29,177 nt of DNA from contig DPGK01000022.1 in assembly GCA_003523225.1 (NCBI GenBank), forward strand, positions 1 through 29,177, written 5' to 3'. The notes under the pieces are model-generated. The model did no database searches. It was not told the DNA's origin and saw only the letters and a list, made by a program, of their open reading frames with translations. Source of the stretch: Clostridiales bacterium (lineage in GTDB: Bacteria > Bacillota > Clostridia > Oscillospirales > CAG-272). Positions 1 through 7,462 of this stretch are shown one piece after another. Numbering within the stretch: the first letter of the stretch is position 1; each line of letters starts with the position of its first letter. The position numbers were made by a program, and so were the translations under genes.

Positions 1-147
1 ATTACCGTAACACTTCTCGTTACACCTGAACAGGCAGAGCTGCTCTCTCAGTATGAAAGCGTGACATCCATGCATTTTGTCCTTGTTTACAGAGGAGATA
101 AGGCAACAGCCGACGAGTATATAAAGGTGCAGGACGATTGCGGGTGA
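1..147 (+). CDS. C-terminal fragment of a CpaB/RcpC-like SAF-domain protein (5' end outside window)
   Basis: The frame is open from base 1 and stops at TGA 145-147, giving 48 residues that include VTLLVTPEQAELL and HFVLVYRGDK. This pattern is typical of the C-terminal end of CpaB/RcpC proteins, which carry a SAF domain and belong to Flp-type pilus or conjugation-linked clusters. The start lies outside the window, so intactness upstream cannot be judged. The next reading frame begins within a few bases and encodes the middle of a VirB4 protein with no start of its own. The DNA may therefore be rearranged immediately after this gene. The family call rests on a short segment and is moderate. Confidence 0.5.
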   Translation: MTVTLLVTPEQAELLSQYESVTSMHFVLVYRGDKATADEYIKVQDDCG

Positions 148-154
148 AACGAAT

Positions 155-1420
155 GTGGACACCGAGAACCGTCTAATCTGTTATGATATTCACGACCTCG
201 GCAAGCAGCTCATGCCTATCGGTATGCTTGTAGTTCTCGATAATATCCTCAATCGTATTACGGCGAACAAAGCAAAAGGTCGTAAAACCTATATCTTCAT
301 TGACGAGATCTATCTGCTTTTCAAGCACGAATATTCTGCAAACTTCCTCTTTACCCTTTGGAAGCGTGTCCGTAAGTACGGAGCTTTCATCACGGGAATA
401 ACTCAAAATGTGGAAGACCTGTTGCAGAGCCACACCGCAAGAACCATGCTTGCAAACTCCGAGCTTGTTGTCATGCTCAATCAGGCGGCAACCGACAGAG
501 CAGAGCTGGCTGACCTCATGGGTATCTCCGATTTGCAAATGTCCTATATCACGGGTGTGGAAGCTGGGCACGGACTTGTGAAAATAGGCAGCGCTCTCGT
601 TCCTTTCGTCAATAGAGTCCCGAAGGATACCATGCTTTTCAAACTTATCTCCAACAACCACCCGGCAATCGTATCAAGAGAGGTGTTCCAGGCGGTTCAA
701 TCCGAGATGGCACGGCGCACAAGTAAGCATAAGATTTCTGATCTGAACATTACCGAACAGGCAAAATACAGCGGGAAGTATGCGCTTTCTGAAAAGTTGT
801 ACTGCGGTGACTGTGGTAGTGCATATAGACGCAGGGTTTGGGTGAGGAAAGATGGAAACAAGGTTGTATGGCGCTGCATCAGCAGACTTGAGCATGGAAG
901 CCAGTATTGCCACAGTTCCATTACTGTTGAAGAACCCAAGTTGCATCAGGCAATCTGCAATGCTTTGAACCAAGTGGCAAGCGTTAAGGATAAAGCGTTT
1001 GATTTACTTTCTGCCAATCTGATGTATGCCGTCACGGGTGATAACAAAGTGCTTGATGCCTATTCGATAGAGCAGAGCATTGAACGAGTGAAGGCTGAAA
1101 TGGATAACGCCGTCGAGAAGTGCGCGAAGACCGAAGGTGATGTGTCTCGCTTTCTTGATGGAATCTCTCAATTAAATCAGCAACTCATAGCTTTGAGAGA
1201 ACAGCTTGAGATTGCAAAGAAGCAGAGTGCTGCGAGTGAAGCAGTCTGCGCAGATGTCGAGAGAATAAAAAAGATGCTATCTGATGATAGCCTCCGGTTC
1301 GATGAATATGATGATAAGTATGTCAGAGTTCTGATTGACTGCATTAAGGTAAATACGGACTCAACGCTGACCGTGATTATCAAGGGCGGAGTTCCGATAA
1401 CGGTGGATATTCCTACATAA
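155..1420 (+). pseudogene. Chimeric ORF: VirB4/TraE ATPase C-terminus fused in frame to large serine recombinase C-terminus
   Basis: Residues 1-164 match the end of a VirB4/TraE conjugation ATPase: Walker B YIFIDEIYLLF (about 46-56), then ITGITQNVEDLL (79-90). The Walker A part that should precede it is absent, and no Shine-Dalgarno sequence precedes the GTG at 155. From about residue 167 (NNHPAIVSREVF) the protein becomes a large serine recombinase C-terminal half. It has a recombinase domain, a zinc ribbon (C217, C220, C241, C252) and a coiled coil near 305-365. The catalytic serine domain is missing. Neither half can be functional as known for its family. The most likely origin is a deletion inside an integrative conjugative element joining virB4 to the integrase gene near bases 644-655. 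An assembly join is the alternative. The reading frame is intact across the join. Confidence 0.75.
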
Positions 1421-1423
1421 GAA

Positions 1424-1451
1424 CAAGCTCCCACTTCGGGGGCTTTTCTTA
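1424..1451 (+). terminator. Rho-independent terminator after the recombinase ORF
   Basis: AGCTCCC (1426-1432) and GGGGGCT (1438-1444) form a 7-bp stem with one G-T pair around the loop ACTTC, followed by TTTTCTT. It begins four bases after the stop codon at 1418-1420. Confidence 0.7.
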
Positions 1452-1546
1452 TGGAAAAACAACTGATTAAGGGTTTTTGAGAGCAAATAAAACTGGTCAC
1501 TTTAGGTTTCTGAAAAATCCATTTCGTCAACTAAAGACAAACTTAC

Positions 1547-1591
1547 GAAATCCGAAACTAAGCCTATCGGCGATGGTTTCGGATTTCTTTT
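1547..1591 (+). terminator. Long hairpin followed by T-rich tract
   Basis: GAAATCCGAAAC (1547-1558) pairs perfectly with GTTTCGGATTTC (1576-1587). A small GCC/GGC stem sits in the 17-base loop, and TTTTGCTTTT follows. It could be a terminator, or a structured remnant of the mobile-element end. No gene immediately upstream needs a second terminator. Confidence 0.4.
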
Positions 1592-1702
1592 GCTTTTCGG
1601 AGACTTGCCATGATCCGTCACTGTGTGTGGCATCTTGCAAGATCACCACCGATATGTCCTTTTGATATTGATGCCAATACTTAAATCGAAGGGATATATG
1701 AA

Positions 1703-1981
1703 ATGAAATGCTATACTGTAAGTAGAGTCGACAAACACCCTAAGATAAAGAAAACGACTGTGGCGCTCTTATAATATCGTCTTGGCAATGTCAATGCTCC
1801 GTACGAAAATAATACGATCTGGAGTATTACCTCCAAGCTGTTGGATCTGGATCATTCAAATTCAGAGTATAATCCGCTGAAGGACGAGATAATATTAGCA
1901 AAACTCAAATTTTACGGAATGGAATGGTCTACTTACAGTATATCATTCCATTCCATATATATAAACGTGCTTTGCGGATAA
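1703..1981 (+). pseudogene. Small ORF interrupted by one in-frame TAA; unknown product
   Basis: An ATG at 1703, preceded by AAGGG at about 10 bases, opens a frame of 23 codons to TAA at 1772-1774. The same frame then stays open for another 68 codons to TAA 1979-1981. Sixty-eight open codons in AT-rich DNA is longer than expected by chance, so this may be a decayed small gene of about 91 residues. I do not recognise the protein. Its 3' part contains the inverted repeat at 1916-1954. It may equally be non-coding sequence. Confidence 0.25.
1916..1954. repeat. Perfect 10-bp inverted repeat
   Basis: GGAATGGAAT (1916-1925) is the reverse complement of ATTCCATTCC (1945-1954). The stem can extend inward by G1926-C1944 and two more pairs. 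No T-run follows, so it is not a typical terminator. Confidence 0.6.
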
Positions 1982-2152
1982 AAGTTTCGCAAATTTGCGT
2001 TCCGACGCAATTTTTTTGGAAGTCGAGGTGACGAATGTGATTGCAAAAAACAGCGGTTTAATGTTTGGGGACGTATTTTTACATGAATAAGGCAGATTCC
2101 ACACGAATTTTTAATAAAAATCATAGTTATTGAAAAAAATCATAATTTACCC

Positions 2153-2181
2153 TTGACAGCACAGAGAAGTTATGGTAAAAT
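2153..2181 (+). promoter_or_regulatory. Sigma-70/A promoter for the 2447 lipoprotein gene and its leader
   Basis: TTGACA (2153-2158) and TAAAAT (2176-2181) are separated by 17 bp. Transcription would start near 2188, leaving a leader of about 260 nt before the ATG at 2447. Confidence 0.8.
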
Positions 2182-2187
2182 GCCTTT

Positions 2188-2446
2188 GTAACGTAATGCA
2201 ATAGGATGCGTTTTGTTATATTGGCTCAAGCGGTCAAAAATGCGCAAGCGCACAGTTCTTACGTGTCGCGGCGCAAAATACACAGTGGGGAATAGCGTGA
2301 AAATAAAGAATGACTGAAATCAAAGTGCAGCTGTTTCACGCCCAAATAGCTCTCAAAATGGGGCTCGACCTATTTTGATCAGCTTTGAAAATACGAGCAA
2401 TTTAATTAAATTTATTTGAGCCGCCCCGGGCGGCATGGAGATTATT
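2188..2446 (+). ncRNA. Long structured leader RNA, unknown class
   Basis: About 260 nt lie between the predicted transcription start and the lipoprotein start. Hairpin-forming pairs include GCGTGAAA/TTTCACGC (2295-2302 with 2334-2341) and TCAAAATGGG/CCTATTTTGA (2353-2362 with 2369-2378). GCCGCC/GGCGGC (2420-2425 with 2429-2434) ends just before the ribosome binding site. A 29-codon frame with little ribosome-binding signal runs from 2206 to 2295. I could not match this to 6S RNA, tmRNA, SRP RNA, T-box or a riboswitch class. It could be a regulatory leader or an independent small RNA. Confidence 0.4.
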
Positions 2447-2980
2447 ATGAAAAAGCTGTTGGCTTTTGTGCTTGCTATTGTGTTAATGGTGATACTCCCC
2501 GCCTGCGGTGAGAGGGTTCAGGGGAATAGCAGTGTCTGCACCGACAGCACGACGGAAACGTGCGACGCAACGACGAAATACCTCAGGATGGAGGACGCCG
2601 CCGAATGTGTTGTGCGCGCGGTCGTGGTTTCCACCGAAATGGCAACGCCCTTTGAGCAGACAGCTACGCTTGATGTGATAAAGGTCTATAAGGGGGAGAC
2701 GGCGGACAGGATAAAGCTGTATCAGAGCTCGGATTCTCCGCTTGTCGAGACGGGCAAGGACTACATTGTGTTTGCCAATGCCATGTATCCTGACGACCCG
2801 GACAGTCAGACCTATTGCACGGTCGATATGTTCGACGGGCTTATGTTGGTGCTGAACAGTACGGGAAATATTCTGACGCCCGACGACAGAATAACGTTTT
2901 TGGAGCTTAGCTCACTGGCAAAAAATAACGCGATCTCCGTCGCCGGTTATGCGCATGAGATCTCCGCCGCCGGCGACTGA
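2447..2980 (+). CDS. Small secreted lipoprotein, unknown function
   Basis: This 177-residue protein has a typical lipoprotein signal peptide with lipobox LPAC and lipidated Cys20, so it should be anchored on the outer face of the membrane. An ATG at 2435 is in frame, but GGAG (2437-2440) lies inside that extension at the right distance from the ATG at 2447, which I take as the start. After a Ser/Thr-rich linker, the mature domain (about 45-160) is a beta-rich globular region with patterns such as DVIKVYKG and TGKDYIVFA. These resemble small secreted OB/TIMP-like domains, but I do not assign a family. The gene stands alone between a strong promoter with a long structured leader and a 15-bp-stem terminator. 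Confidence 0.75.
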   Translation: MKKLLAFVLAIVLMVILPACGERVQGNSSVCTDSTTETCDATTKYLRMEDAAECVVRAVVVSTEMATPFEQTATLDVIKVYKGETADRIKLYQSSDSPLVETGKDYIVFANAMYPDDPDSQTYCTVDMFDGLMLVLNSTGNILTPDDRITFLELSSLAKNNAISVAGYAHEISAAGD

Positions 2981-3000
2981 GCTGAATTTCCTATTATATA

Positions 3001-3043
3001 ACCGGGGCTGACGCGTTATGGCGCGTCAGCCCCGGTGGTCTTT
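3001..3043 (+). terminator. Strong intrinsic terminator
   Basis: A perfect 15-bp stem joins ACCGGGGCTGACGCG (3001-3015) to its complement at 3022-3036 around the loop TTATGG. TCTTTATTT follows. It closes the lipoprotein gene that ends at 2980. Confidence 0.85.
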
Positions 3044-3277
3044 ATTTGTGCGCGTCAGCTCCCGGCTTCTGAATTTTTTCTTTTGCGGGGTGGCTTTTTG
3101 CGCTTTTTTATGATATACTGTGTCTGGTAAACGGCGCGTGCGGCGCAAAAGGCAAATTGCAACCGCCGGTTGACAGATTTCAAGCCGCCGTTTGGTGGTA
3201 TTGCGGCGCAAAAAAGGATATAATCATACCGTTCTACGGCGCAAAGCCGTACGTAATTTCAAACGGAGGACAACAAA

Positions 3278-4258
3278 ATGATATTGGCTGATAAGATAAT
3301 CAGACTCAGAAAAAAGAACGGCTGGTCGCAGGAGGAGCTTGCGGAAAAAATGAACGTGTCGCGACAGGCGGTTTCAAAGTGGGAGAGTGCGCAGACGGTT
3401 CCGGATCTTGAAAAGATACTTCAGCTTAGCGGGCTTTTCGGTGTTACCACCGACTATCTGCTTAAGGATGAGCTTGAGAGCGAGGAGTATACCGACAGTG
3501 CGGCAGAATCCGGCGTAAAGCGCGTCACACTTGCCGAGGCAAACGAATTTATTGATTGGAGAAGATCCGCCGCTGTAAGGATCGCCGTCGCGGTGTTCCT
3601 TTGCATTGCGTCCGTGATCCCGCTTCTGCTCTTGGCAGCCGCGTCGGAGGCAAATATGCTTGGAATGACCGCGGAGTTTGCCGGAGCCGTCGGAATGGTG
3701 ATCTTTTTGGTTACGGTCACGGTAGCGGTTGTGATTTTTGTTTACTGCGGCTTCAGAAACGCTCCTTACGCATATCTTGACAAAGAAGTATTTGAGACCG
3801 AATACGGCGTAAAGGGAATGGTCAGGGAAAAGCAGAAGGCGTACCGCAACGCATATGTCAGAAGCAATATGATCGGCGTTGGCATTTGCGTGCTGTCTCC
3901 GGTGGCTCTGTTTGTCGGAGCGTTTTCCGGGGACGAATTCTTTACCGTACTTATGCTGACGGTTACGCTCCTTGCGGTTGGCGTTGGTGTGATCTTCTTT
4001 ATAACCGCGGGCGTGCGTTGGGCAAGTATGCAGAAGCTGCTTCGTGAAGGGGATTTTTCCGACCGCGAAAAAAAGAGAAGTGGGCTTAAGGAGTCGGTGG
4101 GGACGATATACTGGCTTCTTGCTGTGGCAATTTATCTTGGCTGGAGCTTTGCCACGGACAACTGGACGATAAGCTGGATCGTGTGGCCGATAGCGGGAGT
4201 TTTGTTTGCGGCAGTAATGCAGATATGCAGTCTCTGGGCGGAAAGAGAGGACAAATAA
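3278..4258 (+). CDS. XRE-family transcriptional regulator with C-terminal multi-pass membrane domain
   Basis: The start has a good ribosome binding site (CGGAGGA, 3263-3269). Residues 5-60 form a Cro/C1-type helix-turn-helix with the core [19 protein letters not shown]. The rest, from about residue 98 to 320, is strongly hydrophobic with roughly six membrane segments. The protein is therefore probably a membrane-tethered DNA-binding regulator that could sense an envelope signal. TATAAT at 3219-3224 is a plausible -10 box, but no good -35 lies at the right distance. The gene is convergent with the cobalamin/ECF operon, whose last stop codon is only three bases away, and no terminator separates them. 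Targets are unknown; autoregulation is common in this family. Confidence 0.85.
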   Translation: MILADKIIRLRKKNGWSQEELAEKMNVSRQAVSKWESAQTVPDLEKILQLSGLFGVTTDYLLKDELESEEYTDSAAESGVKRVTLAEANEFIDWRRSAAVRIAVAVFLCIASVIPLLLLAAASEANMLGMTAEFAGAVGMVIFLVTVTVAVVIFVYCGFRNAPYAYLDKEVFETEYGVKGMVREKQKAYRNAYVRSNMIGVGICVLSPVALFVGAFSGDEFFTVLMLTVTLLAVGVGVIFFITAGVRWASMQKLLREGDFSDREKKRSGLKESVGTIYWLLAVAIYLGWSFATDNWTISWIVWPIAGVLFAAVMQICSLWAEREDK

Positions 4259-4261
4259 GGC

Positions 4262-4948
4262 TTATATTCCGTATTTGATTTTTATCCTTTCGATCTTTTC
4301 GCGGTAAGTGTCGGCAAAAAGGGCAAGAAAAATTATATTTGACGCCGCGTAAAGCAGGGTGTGCGGCAGTGCGGATGCGATTGCCGAAAGATAAAGTGTA
4401 AGGCTCAGACCTTCGTTGTACCACAGCACCGTCCAGATATCCATTATAAAGGAAAAAGCCGCGCCGGCGAGCACGCCCCATGTGAGCAGTGCCGCGCGGC
4501 TTTTTTTAAGCGGCGCGGCAAAAAAGCCGGAAAAAAGCCCGATTGCTCCCCACGCAAGCATCTGAAACGGCGTCCAAGGTCCCTGACCGAAATAAAAGTT
4601 GGATATTACCGCTGACATTGAGCCGACAAGAAACCCCGCTTCTCCGCCAAGGTGGATCCCGGTCAGCACCGTAAGCGCCGTTATCGGCTTGAAAAACGGA
4701 ATGAATCTCCCGGCGACGGACAAAGCCACTGTGACCGACACGAGCACCAGCCGTCGCGTGCCGGTCTTTTTTTCCTCAAATCCGGTCATGAAGAAGAGCA
4801 GCGATAAAAGCGTAACGGCAAGTGAGACAAAAGCGTGCTTGTCTGTGTCGATCAGCAGTGCTCCGGCGGCGACAGCCGAGGGGATAAGAAGAAATGGAAG
4901 AATTATCTTCAGCGTCCGGCGCAGCGCCGCGCTTTTTATTACCCTCAT
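4262..4948 (-). CDS. ECF transporter S component, probably cobalamin-specific (CbrT-like)
   Basis: This 228-residue integral membrane protein has about six hydrophobic segments. Its central core includes LTGIHLGGEAGFLVGSMSA followed by SNFYFGQGPWTPFQM. I associate this GPWTPFQM-type motif with ECF substrate-binding subunits found beside transcobalamin-like proteins. The S component binds the vitamin in the membrane and docks on the ECF T/A module for release inside. It is the last gene of the operon, starts two bases after the ATPase stop, and has a GGGAGG ribosome binding site. The first element of this transcript is a cobalamin riboswitch, so cobalamin or a corrinoid is the best substrate guess. 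Specificity is inferred from context, not from binding residues. Confidence 0.8.
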   Translation of the reverse strand: MRVIKSAALRRTLKIILPFLLIPSAVAAGALLIDTDKHAFVSLAVTLLSLLFFMTGFEEKKTGTRRLVLVSVTVALSVAGRFIPFFKPITALTVLTGIHLGGEAGFLVGSMSAVISNFYFGQGPWTPFQMLAWGAIGLFSGFFAAPLKKSRAALLTWGVLAGAAFSFIMDIWTVLWYNEGLSLTLYLSAIASALPHTLLYAASNIIFLALFADTYREKIERIKIKYGI

Positions 4949-4950
4949 TC

Positions 4951-6576
4951 TCAGCCTCCCTTTTTGCCGTTGGCAAGGCAGATACGCGCGGCGTCGTCAA
5001 CCGTGGCGACAAGGTCGTAATATCCGCGGCATATGCGGTTGGCGGCGGTGGTGTAAAAGCTGTTGCCGGAGAAAAAACGGCGCGGCACGTCGTCGGCGAC
5101 GATCTCTCCCCGGAAAAACAGCGCGCATCGGTCAGAAATTTCGGCGGCAAGCTCGGCGTCGTGCGTTACAAGCACCACCGTCATTCCGCCGTCCCGCAGC
5201 TTGCGCAGAACGCTGACAAATTCCGCTTTTGCTCCGGCGTCAAGCCCGCGAGTCGGCTCGTCAAGCAGTAAAAGACGTGGGCGGGCGGCAAGCGCTTTGG
5301 CAAGCGCCAAAAGCTGCTGCTGACCTCCCGAAAGATCGTATGGGTGGCGATCCATAAGGCGGTTAAGATCCTGAGTCAGCACTCCTTCCGTGACATTTGC
5401 ATCCGCAAGCTCCGCCCTTACGGTGCTTTTGAGAAATACAGTCTGAACATCCTGCGGCAGCAGTGTCAGAAGTCCCGCACGGGCAAATTCCCGGTCGGTC
5501 ACCTTTTTTCCGAAGACGCGGATATTCCCGGCGTAGGGCTTTATAAGTCCTGCGGCGGCGGCGAGAGCGGTGGACTTGCCCGAACCGTTTCCGCCGAGAA
5601 GGCAGAATATTTCATTTTCATATACCTTCAGCTCAAGCCCGCGCAGTACGTCCTCCTGCTCGCGCGAATATCTGAAATATACACCGGAAAATTCAAGGGC
5701 GACATTTTTGCTGTGTACATATTCCTCCGGCGGAAGTGTGCGGACGGAGCTTCCGAAGTTATGCTCGATAAGGTCGCGTCCTTCCCTCACCGTCAGCGGA
5801 CACTCGCAGTCCGCTCCGAGCCTTGAGTACAGTCTCGCCGCCGCAGGCAACGCTCCGGCAAGAGAGGGGATATTTTTTATTTTTCCGACAGCCTTGCGTG
5901 TTTCACCGTACTCAGCCACGCGCCCGTCCTCAAGCGCAAGCACGCGGTTTGCCACGGGAAGCACGTCCTCAAGGCAGTGTGATATCATTATGACGGTCAG
6001 CGACAGCTCGCGGTTGAGCCGCTCAACGGCATTTATAAAGTCCCCGGCGGCGATGGGGTCAAGGCGGGCGGTCGGCTCGTCAAGCAAAAGCAGCTCCGGC
6101 TGCATGACCATCACCGAGGCAAGGGAGAGAAGCTGCTTCTGACCGCCGGAAAGTTCGTCCGTGCTTTTATCAAACCACTCCTCGATCCCGAAAAAGCAGG
6201 CGGTCTCCGCCACCCGCCGCCGTATGACTCCGGTGGGAAGTCCGAGGTTTTCAAGCCCGAATGCCAGCTCGTGCCACACGCGGTCGGTGACTATCTGTTC
6301 CTCGGGGCGCTGAGCCACATATCCTATCTTCTGCGCAGCTTTGCGGTCGTCAAGCTCGCAGAGCGGTTTGCCGCAGAACAAAATTTCGCCCTCGGCTTTT
6401 CCACGCGGGGCAAGCTCGCGCTTGATGAGTCGCAAAAGGGTGGATTTACCGCTTCCGGTCGCTCCGCAGACCGCTAAAAAATCGCCCCGCTCCACCGAAA
6501 AGCTAACCCCCGAGATCGCCGCGGAGTCGGAACCGGCATATCTGAAGCTCATATCTTTGATTGCAAGCAATTCCAT
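4951..6576 (-). CDS. Fused double ATPase of an ECF transporter (EcfA-EcfA')
   Basis: This 541-residue cytoplasmic protein holds two complete ABC nucleotide-binding domains. The first has Walker A GATGSGKST (38-46), signature LSGGQ (142-146) and Walker B LLLLDEP (about 162-168). The second has Walker A GGNGSGKST (328-336), LSGGQ (415-419) and LLLLDEP. In many ECF systems A and A' are separate genes; here they are fused, which fixes their 1:1 ratio. ATP hydrolysis drives toppling of the S component through the T subunit. The ATG at 6576 is preceded by GGAG and overlaps the T-component gene by 28 bp, suggesting translational coupling. The next gene in the operon encodes the S subunit. Confidence 0.9.
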   Translation of the reverse strand: MELLAIKDMSFRYAGSDSAAISGVSFSVERGDFLAVCGATGSGKSTLLRLIKRELAPRGKAEGEILFCGKPLCELDDRKAAQKIGYVAQRPEEQIVTDRVWHELAFGLENLGLPTGVIRRRVAETACFFGIEEWFDKSTDELSGGQKQLLSLASVMVMQPELLLLDEPTARLDPIAAGDFINAVERLNRELSLTVIMISHCLEDVLPVANRVLALEDGRVAEYGETRKAVGKIKNIPSLAGALPAAARLYSRLGADCECPLTVREGRDLIEHNFGSSVRTLPPEEYVHSKNVALEFSGVYFRYSREQEDVLRGLELKVYENEIFCLLGGNGSGKSTALAAAAGLIKPYAGNIRVFGKKVTDREFARAGLLTLLPQDVQTVFLKSTVRAELADANVTEGVLTQDLNRLMDRHPYDLSGGQQQLLALAKALAARPRLLLLDEPTRGLDAGAKAEFVSVLRKLRDGGMTVVLVTHDAELAAEISDRCALFFRGEIVADDVPRRFFSGNSFYTTAANRICRGYYDLVATVDDAARICLANGKKGG

Positions 6577-7427
6577 CGCGTTTTCTCCGTAATATCAAGA
6601 ATTGAGGGCATAAAGGCAAGCGCGCCGAAGCAGACATACACCGCAAGCGCGGCGGGGGATGTGGTTATTGCGCCGAGCGCGGGATAAAAGACGAAATCAA
6701 GCGTTCCGAGGGCTTCTCCGGAGATCACAGGAGCCGAAAGCAACAGGGAGGCGGCAAGCAGGAGCGCGTCACCGCTCCGGAAGCGGTAGACCGAAAAATG
6801 TGTGCGCCGTCCGACGTCATAGCCCCGCGCGGACATACTGTCCGCAGTGACGATCCCATCCTCAAGCGTCCATGTAAGCATTATTGAGAACACTGCAAGC
6901 CCTGAACGGAGTCGGTCGGGGATGCTGTCCCCCCGGTCAAGTCCCATGCCCTTGCGTGCTTGGCGCACCTCGCGCGTCCGGCGGGCAAAAAGCGGAATAT
7001 ACCGCAGTGCCATCGAAAGGATCAGTGCCGCCTTGGGGGATAGCGCGCCGAAAAGATAAAGCAGCCGGTCGCTCGTCATGATGTCCGAAAAGGATCTGAA
7101 CCAATAGAGCGCCGACACAAGCATCGTTCCGGTGACGGCGCCGTATATCAGCGCTTCAAGCGTTACCGGGTTGTCGTTAAGCACGAACAGAACCGTTACT
7201 CCGTTGTGTGAGACAAGCGGATTTATCAGAGCGGAGGCGGCAAACAGGAAAATTGAAAACAGATGAGTTTTTGCTTCCGCCTTTTTTGCGCGTAGCAGGA
7301 ACAGAAGCACAGAACCTGCAAGGGAGAGGAGTGCGATCACGGGGTCGCGGCAGAACATGGTGATCCCCGCCGCGGCGGCAAAATAAAAGAACAAAGCAAT
7401 AGGATTATGATCCGCAAAGGCTCTCAT
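6549..7427 (-). CDS. ECF transporter T component (EcfT)
   Basis: Starting at the ATG at 7427, with AGGAG just upstream, the protein has 292 residues. A longer in-frame start at 7502 lacks a comparable site and would overlap the preceding gene. The protein has several hydrophobic segments and the Ala-Arg-Gly coupling motif SMSARGYD near its C-terminal third, plus a basic stretch RRTREVRQARKG. These are hallmarks of the EcfT transmembrane subunit, whose coupling helices touch the two ATPase domains and the S component. It lies between the intrinsic-factor-like gene and the fused ATPase. Dedicated T, A-A' and S genes in one operon indicate a group-I ECF transporter that does not share its energizing module. 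Confidence 0.88.
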   Translation of the reverse strand: MRAFADHNPIALFFYFAAAAGITMFCRDPVIALLSLAGSVLLFLLRAKKAEAKTHLFSIFLFAASALINPLVSHNGVTVLFVLNDNPVTLEALIYGAVTGTMLVSALYWFRSFSDIMTSDRLLYLFGALSPKAALILSMALRYIPLFARRTREVRQARKGMGLDRGDSIPDRLRSGLAVFSIMLTWTLEDGIVTADSMSARGYDVGRRTHFSVYRFRSGDALLLAASLLLSAPVISGEALGTLDFVFYPALGAITTSPAALAVYVCFGALAFMPSILDITEKTRWNCLQSKI

Positions 7428-7462
7428 GCCGCGCACTCCTTTCCTTAATATAATATATAATA

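Larger units (their letters stand above)
1421..2152. other. AT-rich gene-poor stretch after the conjugative-element remnant
   Basis: No intact gene is supported here. The stretch contains two hairpins (1426-1444 and 1547-1587), a perfect 12-bp palindrome ATCTTGCAAGAT (1632-1643), a small frame interrupted by one stop (1703-1981) and an inverted repeat (1916-1954). It looks more AT-rich than the genes to its right. It probably includes the boundary of the decayed conjugative element, because large serine integrase genes usually sit next to the attachment site. No att core can be identified without an empty-site sequence. Confidence 0.4.

Noticed and set aside
1772..1774. TAA read-through or recoding in the small frame at 1703-1981
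   Set aside because: TAA is not a usual recoding stop, no recoding structure is visible and the protein is unrecognised. Simple gene decay is more likely.
2188..2400. 6S RNA, tmRNA or SRP RNA in the leader
   Set aside because: None of the conserved sequence parts of these RNAs could be found; only generic hairpins are present.
3140..3213. GCGGCGCAAAA at 3140-3150 and 3203-3213, also at 2268-2278
   Set aside because: The motif is short and built from bases common in this GC-rich DNA. Spacing and orientation to genes are not consistent, so chance is a fair explanation.
4599..5271. Long plus-strand frames opposite the ECF genes
   Set aside because: They are rich in Arg, Ser and Pro, lack ribosome binding sites and family motifs, and lie opposite clear ECF coding sequence.
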